Shown here in pieces: positions 16,427-23,944 of a stretch of DNA of 64,000 nucleotides. The stretch is from assembly GCF_022808935.1 (NCBI RefSeq), contig NZ_JAKZFR010000006.1, positions 186,001 through 250,000 on the forward strand. Reading direction: 5' to 3'. Every line of letters begins with the position of its first letter. Position 1 is the first letter of the stretch. Under the pieces are notes generated by a model. That model did not search any database. It saw only the letters and a program-made list of their open reading frames with translations, and had not been told where the DNA came from. Source of the stretch: Geothrix sp. SG200. GTDB taxonomy: Bacteria > Acidobacteriota > Holophagae > Holophagales > Holophagaceae. The position numbers and the translations under genes were made by a program.

Positions 16427-16921
16427 TCAGACCCGCCGGGTGGCCAGCAGATGGCCGATGGCCACGGCGGCGGCGTCGGCCGCATCGGCCGCCAGGGGCT
16501 CCCTCAGGTTCAGCAGGGTCATGACCATCTTCCCCACCTGGCTCTTGTCTGCCCAGCCGTAGCCGCTGACGGCCTTCTTCACCTGCATGGGGTTGTAGTC
16601 GCCCACGGGCAGGCCGTGGAGGGCCGCCGTGAGCAGGATGCCGCCCCGGATCTGGCCCAGCTTCAGGGCCGTGGCGGCGTTCTTCTCCACGAAGGGGGAC
16701 TCCACGGCCATGAAGCCGGGCTCGTGGGTGGCGATGGCCTCCGCCAGGCGCTCATGGATGCGCAGGGCCCGCTGGTCGAAGTCGGCGCCCCGGGGGCTGC
16801 GGATGACACCTGCCTCCACCAGGGTCAGGCGCGAGCCGAAGCGCTCCACCACCGCCCAGCCGCAGGCCAGGGAGCCCGGGTCCACGCCCAGGCACCGCAC
16901 GGGCGAGGGCGCGACGATCAT
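16427..16921 (-). CDS. ruvC: Crossover junction endonuclease RuvC
   Basis: This 164-residue resolvase cuts Holliday junctions after RuvAB branch migration. It has CLGVDPGSLACGWAVVE at the N-terminus, FMAVESPFVEKNAATALKLGQIRG in the centre and the terminal acidic motif DAADAAAVAIGH, which together supply the four metal-binding acidic residues. The length is normal. It overlaps the rnr stop by ATGA, so ruvC is translated with rnr; ruvA and ruvB are not in the window. Confidence 0.94.
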   Translation of the reverse strand: MIVAPSPVRCLGVDPGSLACGWAVVERFGSRLTLVEAGVIRSPRGADFDQRALRIHERLAEAIATHEPGFMAVESPFVEKNAATALKLGQIRGGILLTAALHGLPVGDYNPMQVKKAVSGYGWADKSQVGKMVMTLLNLREPLAADAADAAAVAIGHLLATRRV

Positions 16922-19182
16922 CGGCCCTTCCGCTTGCCGCCGCCCCGGACCGACCCCTTGGGCGGTTTGGGTTTGGCCTCCCGGGCCTTCTTCGGCGGCC
17001 GGCCCTTCGGCGGCGCCTCATGACGCACCTTGGGCTCCCGGGCCCGGCCCCCGCCCCCCCGCCTCGGCTTCTCGAAGTCGCCTTCCCGCAGCGTCGCGGG
17101 CGCGGCGAGCGTCGGCACGAACGTGAACGCCTTCCCGTGGGCGTCCTGGGCCTTGGCTTCGGTCATCCAGGCGCTGATGCGGCGCAGGTCCTCGTCCACG
17201 GCGGTGACCTCGACCTCCACGGCGTCGCCGATGGTGAGCACGACGGACCCGCGGAGCCCCGTGGCCTTGGTGCGGTGCTCGTCGATCCAGAAACCGCCGC
17301 CCAGGGCCGCCAGGGGAACGCCCACCTCCACGAAGGGAGCGTCGAGGGTGATGAACACCACCTTGGCGGAGAAGCCCTGGATGCGGCCCCGGAAACGTTG
17401 CCCAATGCGGGACTTCATCAGCAGGCAGGCCTTCCACTTGTCGTTCTCGCGCTCGGCCTCGGTGGCCTTCTGCTCGGCGTCGCTGGCACCCTTGGCCAGC
17501 ACGGCCAGGTGGCTCTGGAGAGCCTCGGGCAGCCGCTCGCCCCGCAGCACTTTGCGCAGCATCCGGTGGACGACGAGGTCGGGATAGCGGCGGATGGGGC
17601 TGGTGAAGTGCAGGTAGTTCTGAAGCGCCAGGCCCGAGTGGCCGATGTTCTCGGCGCTGTACTCGGCCCGCTTGAGGCTGCGCAGCAGCAGGGTGTTGAT
17701 CATCACCTCCAGAGGGCCGCCCCGGATCTTGTCCAGCATGGCGTTGAGGTGCTCCGGCGTGGGGGTCTCCTTGGGCTTCAGCAGACCGAAGGTGCGCGCC
17801 ACCTCCGCGAAGATCTCCAGCTTCAGCGGGTCGGGCTCGTCGTGGATGCGGTAGATGGTGGGGACCTTCCTGCGCGTGAAGAACTGGGCCACGGCTTCGT
17901 TGGCCAGCAGCATGAACTCCTCGATCATGCGGTGGGCATCGTGGCGCGGATAGCGGCGCGCGTCCACGGGGCGGCCTTCGGCGTCGAAGATGAACTCGGC
18001 CTCCTCGGTGTCCAGGTTCATGGCGCCGCGGCCCAGGCGGGCCACGGTGAGGCGCCGCGACAGCACCAGCGATTCGTCGAGCAGGGCGCAGAGGTCCTCG
18101 CCCAGCTCGGCCCGTTTCCGCGTCGAGAGGTCGATGCAGGCCTCCTTCACCTCGTCGTAGGTGAGGCGCTTCGCGCTGCGGATGACGCTTTCGGAGAGGC
18201 GCGTCTCCACCACTTCCAGGTCGGGCGAGATCGTCATCCAGGCCGTCATGGTCAGGCGGTCCACGCCTTCTCGCAGGCTGCACAGATCGCCACTGAGGCG
18301 GTCCGGGATCATGGGGATGGCCTCGTCCGGGAAATACACCGAGGTGCCCCGCAGGCGGGCCTCCTCATCCAGGGGGCCACCCTCCGCGACGTAGTGGCTC
18401 ACGTCCGCGATGTGGACGCCCAGCAGCCAGCCGCCGCCTTCGGACTTGGGCAGCACCTCCAGGCTGATGGCGTCGTCGAAGTCCTTGGCCGTGGGGGGGT
18501 CCACGGTGCACGTGAGCGTCTGCCGAAAGTCCTCCCGCCCCTGGATCCACTCGGCGGAGATCGCCGTGGGGAAGGGCGCCAGCTCCTTCATCACGGCCTC
18601 AGGGAAGGCCGTGCGCAGGTTGAAGAGCGCAGCGGTCAGCCTGTTCTCGATCTTCAGATCGGTCTTCTTCCCCAGCCGGGCCACCACGGTGCCGTGCAGC
18701 TGCTTGGCCTCGGGATCGGCGTCCAGCTTCACGCTCACCAGCTCGCCATCCTCGGCCAGGTCCGTGGGTGCGACGGAGATGATCTGGGAGAGGCGGGGTT
18801 CCAGGGGCACCACCCGCCAGCCCCAGGGCTGCTTCTGGAGCGTGCCCGGCAGGGGGACCTCGCCCCGGCCCTTGACCTCCAATACACGGGCCTTGAGGCG
18901 GCCGTCCCAGCCCTCGCCGCAGACTTCGGCCAGGACCCTGTCGCCGTGGATGGCGCCGTGGGCATCCCGCCAGTCCACGAGGAGGTCCATGCCGGGGCCC
19001 TTGGGCATCCCGGCCAGCCGCAGGAAGCCGCCGGCGCCTTCGGGATGGCCCAGGAAGGTGGCCTCGAAGGTTTCGTACGGACGAAGCCCCGCGGCAGGCC
19101 GCGGGGCTTTCGGGGATTCCCGCCGATCGGGTGTGCGAGCCGGGGGACGGACGGGGATGCGGGAGGTGGAACGGCGGGCCAT
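16918..19182 (-). CDS. rnr: Ribonuclease R (RNase II/R family)
   Basis: This 754-residue 3'-5' exoribonuclease degrades structured RNA. The cold-shock-like domains occupy the first 210 residues, then the RNB catalytic domain starts with TVDPPTAKDFDDAISLE, carrying the metal-binding aspartates, and includes HIADVSHYV, GTSVYFPDEAIPMIP and HFTSPIRRYPDLVVHRML. An S1 domain follows, then a basic tail rich in Lys, Arg, Gly and Pro. ATG at 19182 with GAGG before it is chosen over a 77-codon in-frame extension that reads into the next gene's region. Codons 25-33 hold a perfect hairpin. Confidence 0.93.
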   Translation of the reverse strand: MARRSTSRIPVRPPARTPDRRESPKAPRPAAGLRPYETFEATFLGHPEGAGGFLRLAGMPKGPGMDLLVDWRDAHGAIHGDRVLAEVCGEGWDGRLKARVLEVKGRGEVPLPGTLQKQPWGWRVVPLEPRLSQIISVAPTDLAEDGELVSVKLDADPEAKQLHGTVVARLGKKTDLKIENRLTAALFNLRTAFPEAVMKELAPFPTAISAEWIQGREDFRQTLTCTVDPPTAKDFDDAISLEVLPKSEGGGWLLGVHIADVSHYVAEGGPLDEEARLRGTSVYFPDEAIPMIPDRLSGDLCSLREGVDRLTMTAWMTISPDLEVVETRLSESVIRSAKRLTYDEVKEACIDLSTRKRAELGEDLCALLDESLVLSRRLTVARLGRGAMNLDTEEAEFIFDAEGRPVDARRYPRHDAHRMIEEFMLLANEAVAQFFTRRKVPTIYRIHDEPDPLKLEIFAEVARTFGLLKPKETPTPEHLNAMLDKIRGGPLEVMINTLLLRSLKRAEYSAENIGHSGLALQNYLHFTSPIRRYPDLVVHRMLRKVLRGERLPEALQSHLAVLAKGASDAEQKATEAERENDKWKACLLMKSRIGQRFRGRIQGFSAKVVFITLDAPFVEVGVPLAALGGGFWIDEHRTKATGLRGSVVLTIGDAVEVEVTAVDEDLRRISAWMTEAKAQDAHGKAFTFVPTLAAPATLREGDFEKPRRGGGGRAREPKVRHEAPPKGRPPKKAREAKPKPPKGSVRGGGKRKGR
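19084..19109. repeat. Terminator-like hairpin inside rnr 5' coding region
   Basis: AAGCCCCGCGGC-AG-GCCGCGGGGCTT is a perfect 12-pair inverted repeat at codons 25-33 of rnr. In the rnr mRNA it would form a very stable stem near the translation start. It could slow early translation or serve as an RNase target. Confidence 0.6.
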
Positions 19183-19211
19183 GTCCTCAGGGTACAAGGC
19201 CCAGGAGGGGT

Positions 19212-20099
19212 TCAGCCCTTCTTTCCCTTCCTGGCGGGCTTGGCGGGCTTCACGGGCGTGGCCGGGGCCTTCCCGAACAGGACGTCGAGCTGGTGCTGGA
19301 CCTTCTTGCTCTCGGGATCCAAGACGGCCAGGCGGTACAGGAAGCGCGCCTTGCCGGCCTTGTCGCCCTGGGCCTCGAGGTAGGCCGGGCTGGAAACCAC
19401 GGCTTCGACCCACTTGAGCTTGTCGCCCTTGCCGGCCTTGTACTCCTCCACCTGGTTGGCCTCGCCCTTGAGCTTGTCCTCCATGACCTTCACCAGGGGG
19501 TCATAGGCCTCGGTCTCGCGCTTGGTGACGTCGAGGTAGGTCTGGAAGAACTTCACCCACTTGGCGTCGTCCGCCTGCTCCTTCTCCACCCCCAAGGCGA
19601 GGTCCAGCTCCTGGCGCTCGCCGGGGTCGAGCACGCTCTTCCCCTTGAGCTCCTTGATGCGGGCGTCGTTCTCCTCAAGCACCTGCTTGGCTCGGGCGCC
19701 GGCCTGGGTGTAGTAGGTGACGGTCTGGGTGAAGGGATCCTTGATGGCCTCATAGCTCTCAGTGGCTAGGGTCTTGGCGGTCTTCGCGTATTCCAGGGCC
19801 TTCTCCCACTGGCCGGCCGCATCCGCGGTCTCCACGGCCATCCGGTAGGCCTGGCAGAGGTCCATGTAGGTCACGGCGCTCTGGACCATGGTCTGGTTGT
19901 CCTTCTTGTCGAAGGCGGGCTTGGCGGCGGGAAGCAGGCTCTCGGCCCGCTTCATGGCCTCGGGGTACTGGAGATCCGCCACCAGCTTGTCCACGACCGG
20001 GCGTTCAGCCTTCAGCCGGTCCCCGAGGGACGCGGCTGGCGCCTGGGCGATCAGGGCGGCAGGGAAGAGCAGGGCAGGAAGAAGGGCGAATGTACGCAT
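19212..20099 (-). CDS. Secreted helical protein of unknown function
   Basis: This 295-residue protein starts with a signal peptide (MRTFALLPALLFPAALIAQA). The mature part is strongly helical and charged, with TPR-like or coiled-coil character (LQYPEAMKRAESLLPAAKPAFDK, GQWEKALEYAKTAKTLATES). It closes with a lysine/proline tail (KPAKPARKGKKG). A 52-codon upstream extension is rejected because the ATG at 20099 begins a clean signal peptide. I recognise no family. It is read in the same direction as rnr, whose start lies 29 bases downstream of its stop. Confidence 0.72.
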   Translation of the reverse strand: MRTFALLPALLFPAALIAQAPAASLGDRLKAERPVVDKLVADLQYPEAMKRAESLLPAAKPAFDKKDNQTMVQSAVTYMDLCQAYRMAVETADAAGQWEKALEYAKTAKTLATESYEAIKDPFTQTVTYYTQAGARAKQVLEENDARIKELKGKSVLDPGERQELDLALGVEKEQADDAKWVKFFQTYLDVTKRETEAYDPLVKVMEDKLKGEANQVEEYKAGKGDKLKWVEAVVSSPAYLEAQGDKAGKARFLYRLAVLDPESKKVQHQLDVLFGKAPATPVKPAKPARKGKKG

Positions 20100-20251
20100 C
20101 AGTCGTAACCCAAAGTTGAGGGGGCGTCCCCCGGGGGAAAACGTCCATTGTGGTTCCATGGTCCAGCTTTGACTAGTCCGCCTTTTATGTCGGCTTATCC
20201 CAAGGCTTCGGCCACCCGGCGAGCGGTGAGCATCGGAGACCGCAGGCGGTG
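20100..20251. other. Intergenic, no gene seen
   Basis: The 152 bases between the acyltransferase stop and the secreted-protein start contain a small GGGGGCGTCCCCC-type stem and no convincing gene. A promoter for the minus-strand secreted protein is expected here but I could not place it. Confidence 0.4.
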
Positions 20252-21073
20252 TCACCTGCTGGTTTCAGACTGGCCCCGGATCTCGGCCTTGATCCTCGCC
20301 ATATCCTCACGCTCGATCCTCCGCGCGGGGACACCGCCCCAGGTCTCCCCCGCCCCCACCCGACTTCCCGGCAACACCACGCTCTCGGGCAGGATGGTGG
20401 CGTCGTCGCCGATGACCACGTCGCCCATGACGCAGCACGCCAGGCCCAGGGTGGCGCGGTGCCCGACCGTCACGGGGGCGATGACCAGGTTCCCGGCGCC
20501 GCCGTAGTGGGCGCAGAGGCGCACGCTGCCGCCCAGCGCCGCGTCATCGCCGATGGTGATGAGCTGGGGATCGCTGATGTATTCCGTGTTGATGAAGGCA
20601 TGGCGCCCGACCTTCATGCCCATGGCCTTGAGGAACCACACCCCGAAAGGCGTGAGCGTCACGAAGGGGAGGAAGGTATAGCGCACCAGGTAGAAGAGCC
20701 CGTTGTGGAGGAACCAGGGCACGGCGTGCAGGGTGTAGTAGCCGCCCTTGAAGGGCTTCACCCGGGTGGGCAGCAGCCAGTTGTAGAGGGGGACCACCAC
20801 CAGCAGGGTCAGGCCGAAGATGAAGAAGCAGATGGCCAGGGCAATCCCTTGGGTCACCCAGGGCAGGACGCCGGGGAGCCGCTGCAGTCCCGGATGGACC
20901 TGGGCCCAGGTCCACAGGGCCGGCGCCAAGGCGAGGCCCAGCGCCGTGGAGACGAGGGCGTACATCAGCAGGACCGCCACCAGGTAGGCGCTCCTGCCGA
21001 AGCGGCGGAGCAGGCGATCCAACCCGTTCAGGGCCGGGGGATTCTTGGACTGGTCCATGGCGAAGGGCTTCAT
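20252..21073 (-). CDS. Membrane-attached left-handed beta-helix acyltransferase-like protein
   Basis: This 273-residue protein has two strong membrane segments (about 27-52 and 70-98), then a hexapeptide-repeat domain: MGMKVGRHAFINTEYISDP, LITIGDDAALGGSVRLCAHYG, LVIAPVTVGHRATLGLACCV, GDVVIGDDATILPESVVLPG. This is the LbH fold of acyl- and acetyltransferases, and the layout recalls the C-terminal Pls/NRPS-associated membrane acyltransferases. The acceptor is unknown. ATG at 21058 (MDQSK) is an alternative start. It diverges from the GT9 glycosyltransferase, hinting at envelope glycolipid work. Confidence 0.78.
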   Translation of the reverse strand: MKPFAMDQSKNPPALNGLDRLLRRFGRSAYLVAVLLMYALVSTALGLALAPALWTWAQVHPGLQRLPGVLPWVTQGIALAICFFIFGLTLLVVVPLYNWLLPTRVKPFKGGYYTLHAVPWFLHNGLFYLVRYTFLPFVTLTPFGVWFLKAMGMKVGRHAFINTEYISDPQLITIGDDAALGGSVRLCAHYGGAGNLVIAPVTVGHRATLGLACCVMGDVVIGDDATILPESVVLPGSRVGAGETWGGVPARRIEREDMARIKAEIRGQSETSR

Positions 21074-21099
21074 GCCACCAGCGTAACGAAAGCCGCAGG

Positions 21100-21105
21100 T
21101 AGCAT
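21100..21105 (+). promoter_or_regulatory. -10-like TAGCAT six bases before the GT9 ATG
   Basis: TAGCAT is followed by GGGGAC and then the ATG at 21112. This spacing puts the predicted transcription start on the ATG itself. The GGGGA could instead be a close ribosome site. Confidence 0.4.
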
Positions 21106-21111
21106 GGGGAC

Positions 21112-22116
21112 ATGGATCTGGTCCTGCTCCGCCTCTCCGCCCTCGGCGACATCCTCCGGGTGATGCCGGCCTGGGCCAACCTCCGGGAAGCTTTCCCGGA
21201 GGCGCGCTTCCGGGCCGTCGTGGAGGACCGCCATGCGTTCCTGCTGGAACCGCTCCCCTGGCTGGAACCGGTGATCGTCTGCCGGAAGCGCCTTTCGAAT
21301 CCCCTGTCAGCCCTGCCGGAACTGCGGCGCGTGGCGGGCCTGGTTCGGGATGCCGAGGCCAGCCTGGATTTCCACGGCATCCTCAAGGCGGCCCTCATCC
21401 CGAAGCTGGCGGCCATCCCTGAGCGCTGGGGCGATGGCGTCACCAAGGAGTTCGCGGGGTCGCTCCAGACCCATCCAGTCGCCTTCCACCGCCAGACCCG
21501 GTACGACCAGGCCCTGGGGTTGGCCGAGGCCTTCGGGCGGGACCGGGGCGTCCCAGGTCTGGGCCGCTTCAGACCTGTGCTCCAAGCCGGGAACCTGCCG
21601 GATCCTGGCGAGGTCTGGCCCGTCCGGACGAAACCTCGCGCCGTCCTGGTGCCCGGCGCCTCCCGCCGCGGCGCCATCAAGCGCTGGCCCCTGCGCCACT
21701 GGATCACCCTCGCCGGGATGCTGAAGGACTGGTGGGACCTGAGGTGGTCCCTGGGGCCCGAGGAGGAGGATCTCCGCGGCTGGCTGCCTGGCGAAACCGG
21801 GGTTCCGGCCCTGCCGCGCCTGGGCTTCTGGCAGCTGGCGGCGGCCCTGCGGCAGGCGGATCGGGTGGTGGCGCCGGACACGGGCCTCCTGCATCTGGCG
21901 GTCGTCCTGGGCGTGCCGGCCCTGGGCCTCTACGGCTCCAGCGATCCCGTAGTGGCCGGCCTGCCCGTGGGGTCAGGACGCGTGCTCCGCACGGGCATCA
22001 GCTGCTCCCCGTGCCGGGAACGTGCCTGCCAGCGGCGCCAGTGCCTGGAGGAGCTGGCTCCGGAGGCGGTGCGCGCCGCCCTCCTGGAATCGCCGGGAAC
22101 CCTCAGCGGATATTGA
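21112..22116 (+). CDS. Glycosyltransferase family 9 (heptosyltransferase-like)
   Basis: This 334-residue protein has the GT9 start VLLRLSALGDILRVMPAWANLREAFP and the C-terminal donor-binding region AALRQADRVVAPDTGLLHLAVVLGVPALGLYGSSDP. Members add ADP-heptose or related sugars to lipopolysaccharide core in the cytoplasm before export. Four cysteines cluster near the end (CSPCRERACQRRQC), as in other GT9 enzymes. The acceptor cannot be read. The 3' end overlaps the convergent cytochrome gene by 14 bases. Confidence 0.9.
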   Translation: MDLVLLRLSALGDILRVMPAWANLREAFPEARFRAVVEDRHAFLLEPLPWLEPVIVCRKRLSNPLSALPELRRVAGLVRDAEASLDFHGILKAALIPKLAAIPERWGDGVTKEFAGSLQTHPVAFHRQTRYDQALGLAEAFGRDRGVPGLGRFRPVLQAGNLPDPGEVWPVRTKPRAVLVPGASRRGAIKRWPLRHWITLAGMLKDWWDLRWSLGPEEEDLRGWLPGETGVPALPRLGFWQLAAALRQADRVVAPDTGLLHLAVVLGVPALGLYGSSDPVVAGLPVGSGRVLRTGISCSPCRERACQRRQCLEELAPEAVRAALLESPGTLSGY

Positions 22117-22459
22117 ACTTGAACTTGCCCTCGTGGCATTCCAGGCACTTCACCTTCGGGGCCTGGTGTTGCCGGTGGCATTCGGTGCAGGGGATCTCGC
22201 CCAGATGGGAATCGTGGGGGTTGGGCTTCACGTCCTTGGTCAAGGCTTTCATGGCGGGGTAGTCGCCGTGGCAGGTCATGCAGGAATCGGAAGCCACGGC
22301 CTTCTTGGTGGGCTTTTCCTCGTGGTGGCAGTCGAAGCAGTGGACGCCCGCCTTCGCATGGTGCTCCGGCAGCTTGTGGGCGGCTGGATCCTGGGCCCAC
22401 ATCGGCGCCGCCATGAGCAGGCCGCAGAGCAGGCTGGCTAGACAACGGGCAAGTGCCAT
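22103..22459 (-). CDS. Periplasmic small tetraheme cytochrome c
   Basis: The 118-residue precursor has a signal peptide ending near AAPMWAQ and four CXXCH heme sites at C41-H45, C60-H64, C91-H95 and C105-H109. Several extra histidines (HHAKAGVH, PHDSH) can supply axial ligands. Size and spacing resemble the small tetraheme cytochromes and the heme domain of flavocytochrome c3, which carry electrons in the periplasm during anaerobic respiration. The gene stands alone on the minus strand, divergent from a PstS-like gene across a region with a CRP/FNR-type site. Confidence 0.92.
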   Translation of the reverse strand: MALARCLASLLCGLLMAAPMWAQDPAAHKLPEHHAKAGVHCFDCHHEEKPTKKAVASDSCMTCHGDYPAMKALTKDVKPNPHDSHLGEIPCTECHRQHQAPKVKCLECHEGKFKFNIR

Positions 22460-22770
22460 GGCGATCCCTCGGGCCGGCGGGGCGGGGCCGCCAGATTCAC
22501 GAGCAGTCTACCGGAGCCCGGATCCCGATCCAGGGGACAGGATCCAGGGGAGTTCCGAAGATGCAGACCTGGAGGGCGTTTTTGCCTCCGGCGTGATCCG
22601 GATCACGTTTCCATGCGGGGACCGGGGGGATTGGGGTTCGGGTGTACGATGACGACCTAAAGGGCATTTATGGCGGCATCTTTCCAGGTCATTGGCAGTT
22701 AACCGGGGAACACTCAGGGGACCGGCAGGGGGTATCCCAGTCGGAATGCCTGATTCAACAAGGGGTTCAT
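22460..22770. other. Divergent control region, 311 bases
   Basis: This gap separates the tetraheme cytochrome (minus) from the PstS-like gene (plus). It holds the CRP/FNR-type palindrome at 22592-22607, a short GGAG/CTCC hairpin next to it and a repeated GATCCAGGGG. The region 22642-22770 is open in the PstS frame, but it lacks a signal peptide and a ribosome site, so I treat it as leader. No other gene is seen. Confidence 0.55.
22592..22607. promoter_or_regulatory. Perfect CRP/FNR-type palindrome
   Basis: CGTGATCCGGATCACG is a perfect 16-base palindrome containing GTGA-N6-TCAC, the CRP/FNR family core. It is about 133 bases upstream of the cytochrome start and about 164 bases upstream of the PstS-like start. 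Anaerobic control of a cytochrome gene would fit. Confidence 0.6.
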
Positions 22771-23769
22771 ATGAGAGGGAACCACACCTACCTCGCCGCG
22801 GGCATGGCCATGGCGCTGGGGATGTCCTGTTTCACCGGGCTCCAGGCCCAGACAGCCCAGATCCGGGCGAAGGTGCCCGCTTCGATCCCCCGCTACCAGG
22901 CCCAGGCCGCAGTGAAGGGCCCCATCGATCTGCCAGGGGCGGACGAGCTCATGGATCTCGGCGACGAGTGGTCCGCCGGTTTCCGGAAGTTCCATCCCGA
23001 AGCCAACCTGATCTACCGGTCAAAGCTCACGAAGGAGGCGGTCAAGGAATTCCAGGATGGCGCCGCCCTGCTCATTCTCGCTGACCGCGAGTTCACGCCC
23101 GAGGAGACCAAGGCCTTCCAGACGAAGTTCGGCTACATGCCCATGCGCATCCCCGTCTGCCTGGACGCGAACATCGTCTTCGTCAACAAGGCCAATCCGA
23201 TCACCTCCATCACCATGGAGCAGCTGGACGCCATCTACTCCAGGACCCGCCTCGGCGGCAGCAAGGCGCCGGCCCTCACCTGGGGCGACCTTGGCGTCAA
23301 GGGCGAGTTGGCCAAGATGCCCATCGTCGCCTATGCGCGGGCCGAAGGAACGAACACGCGCACCTCGTTCGCCGCCCAGGCCATGCTCAAGGGCGAGTAC
23401 CGGCCCGGCATTCAGGAACGCGGCGATTCCTCGGCGCTGGCTGAGGCGGTCATGACCGATCGGGCGGGCATCGCCTTCGGCACCATGTCCTCCTGGTACT
23501 TCGCCAACAAGGTGCTGCCGGTGACGCCCTATCACATTGAAGACGCCCGCTTCCCGAACCAGGAGGCGGTCACCACCAGCAAGTACCCCATGCCCCGGCT
23601 CTTCTACGCCTACCTGAACCGGACCCCCGGCCAGCCTCTTCCGGCTCCGGTGAACGAGGTCATCCACTTCCTCCTGACCCAGGAAGGGCAGAACGCCGTC
23701 GCTGATTCTGGCCTCCTCCCCGGTCCCCCGGAGTTCATCCAGATCGCGTTGAAGCGACTCAGCCGCTGA
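22771..23769 (+). CDS. PstS-like periplasmic substrate-binding protein (orphan)
   Basis: The 332-residue product has a signal peptide (about 1-26, ending SCFTGLQAQ) and a phosphate-binding-protein-like fold: LMDLGDEWSAGFRKFHPEAN, ADREFTPEETKAFQTKFGY, NKANPITSITMEQLDAIYS, GTNTRTSFAAQAML. The C-terminus matches the end of the domain (PVNEVIHFLLTQEGQNAVADSG). No pst transporter genes are near, so the ligand and partner are unclear. The ATG at 22771 follows AAGGGG; longer upstream frames lack a signal peptide. Confidence 0.82.
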   Translation: MRGNHTYLAAGMAMALGMSCFTGLQAQTAQIRAKVPASIPRYQAQAAVKGPIDLPGADELMDLGDEWSAGFRKFHPEANLIYRSKLTKEAVKEFQDGAALLILADREFTPEETKAFQTKFGYMPMRIPVCLDANIVFVNKANPITSITMEQLDAIYSRTRLGGSKAPALTWGDLGVKGELAKMPIVAYARAEGTNTRTSFAAQAMLKGEYRPGIQERGDSSALAEAVMTDRAGIAFGTMSSWYFANKVLPVTPYHIEDARFPNQEAVTTSKYPMPRLFYAYLNRTPGQPLPAPVNEVIHFLLTQEGQNAVADSGLLPGPPEFIQIALKRLSR

Positions 23770-23778
23770 GGCCTTCGC

Positions 23779-23818
23779 GCAGAAAGACCCTCGTGCCCAG
23801 GCACGAGGGTCTTTCTGC
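23779..23818 (+). terminator. Strong hairpin after PstS-like gene
   Basis: A perfect 19-pair inverted repeat (arms 23779-23797 and 23800-23818, two-base loop) starts ten bases after the stop. The T-run is inside the arm (CTTTCT), not after it. It probably ends the transcript and may also limit readthrough from cysS on the other strand. Confidence 0.7.
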
Positions 23819-23832
23819 ATAGTGAATGGATT

Positions 23833-23941
23833 TAAGCAGAAGCCCGGCTTGGCCGGGATTCTGCGCGGGGGTCCGGGGGTGTGCGCGCAGCGCGACTTTA
23901 GATCCTCGCAACGCATGCGTTGCGAGGGGGACCTCCGGGAA
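23833..23941 (-). repeat. Third, inverted copy of the 115-bp palindromic repeat
   Basis: Read on the minus strand this copy matches the two at 13541-13763 along its length: a GGAGGTCCCC start, the GCAACGCATGCGTTGC core at 23908-23923 (here part of a 24-base palindrome), CGCTGCGCGC and a CCCGGC/GCCGGG stem followed by TTCTGCTT. It ends three bases before the cysS stop. Confidence 0.8.
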
Positions 23942-23944
23942 ACA

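Noticed and set aside
22642-22770. N-terminal extension of the PstS-like protein
   Set aside because: The in-frame upstream codons lack a signal peptide, while ATG at 22771 begins one and has AAGGGG before it.
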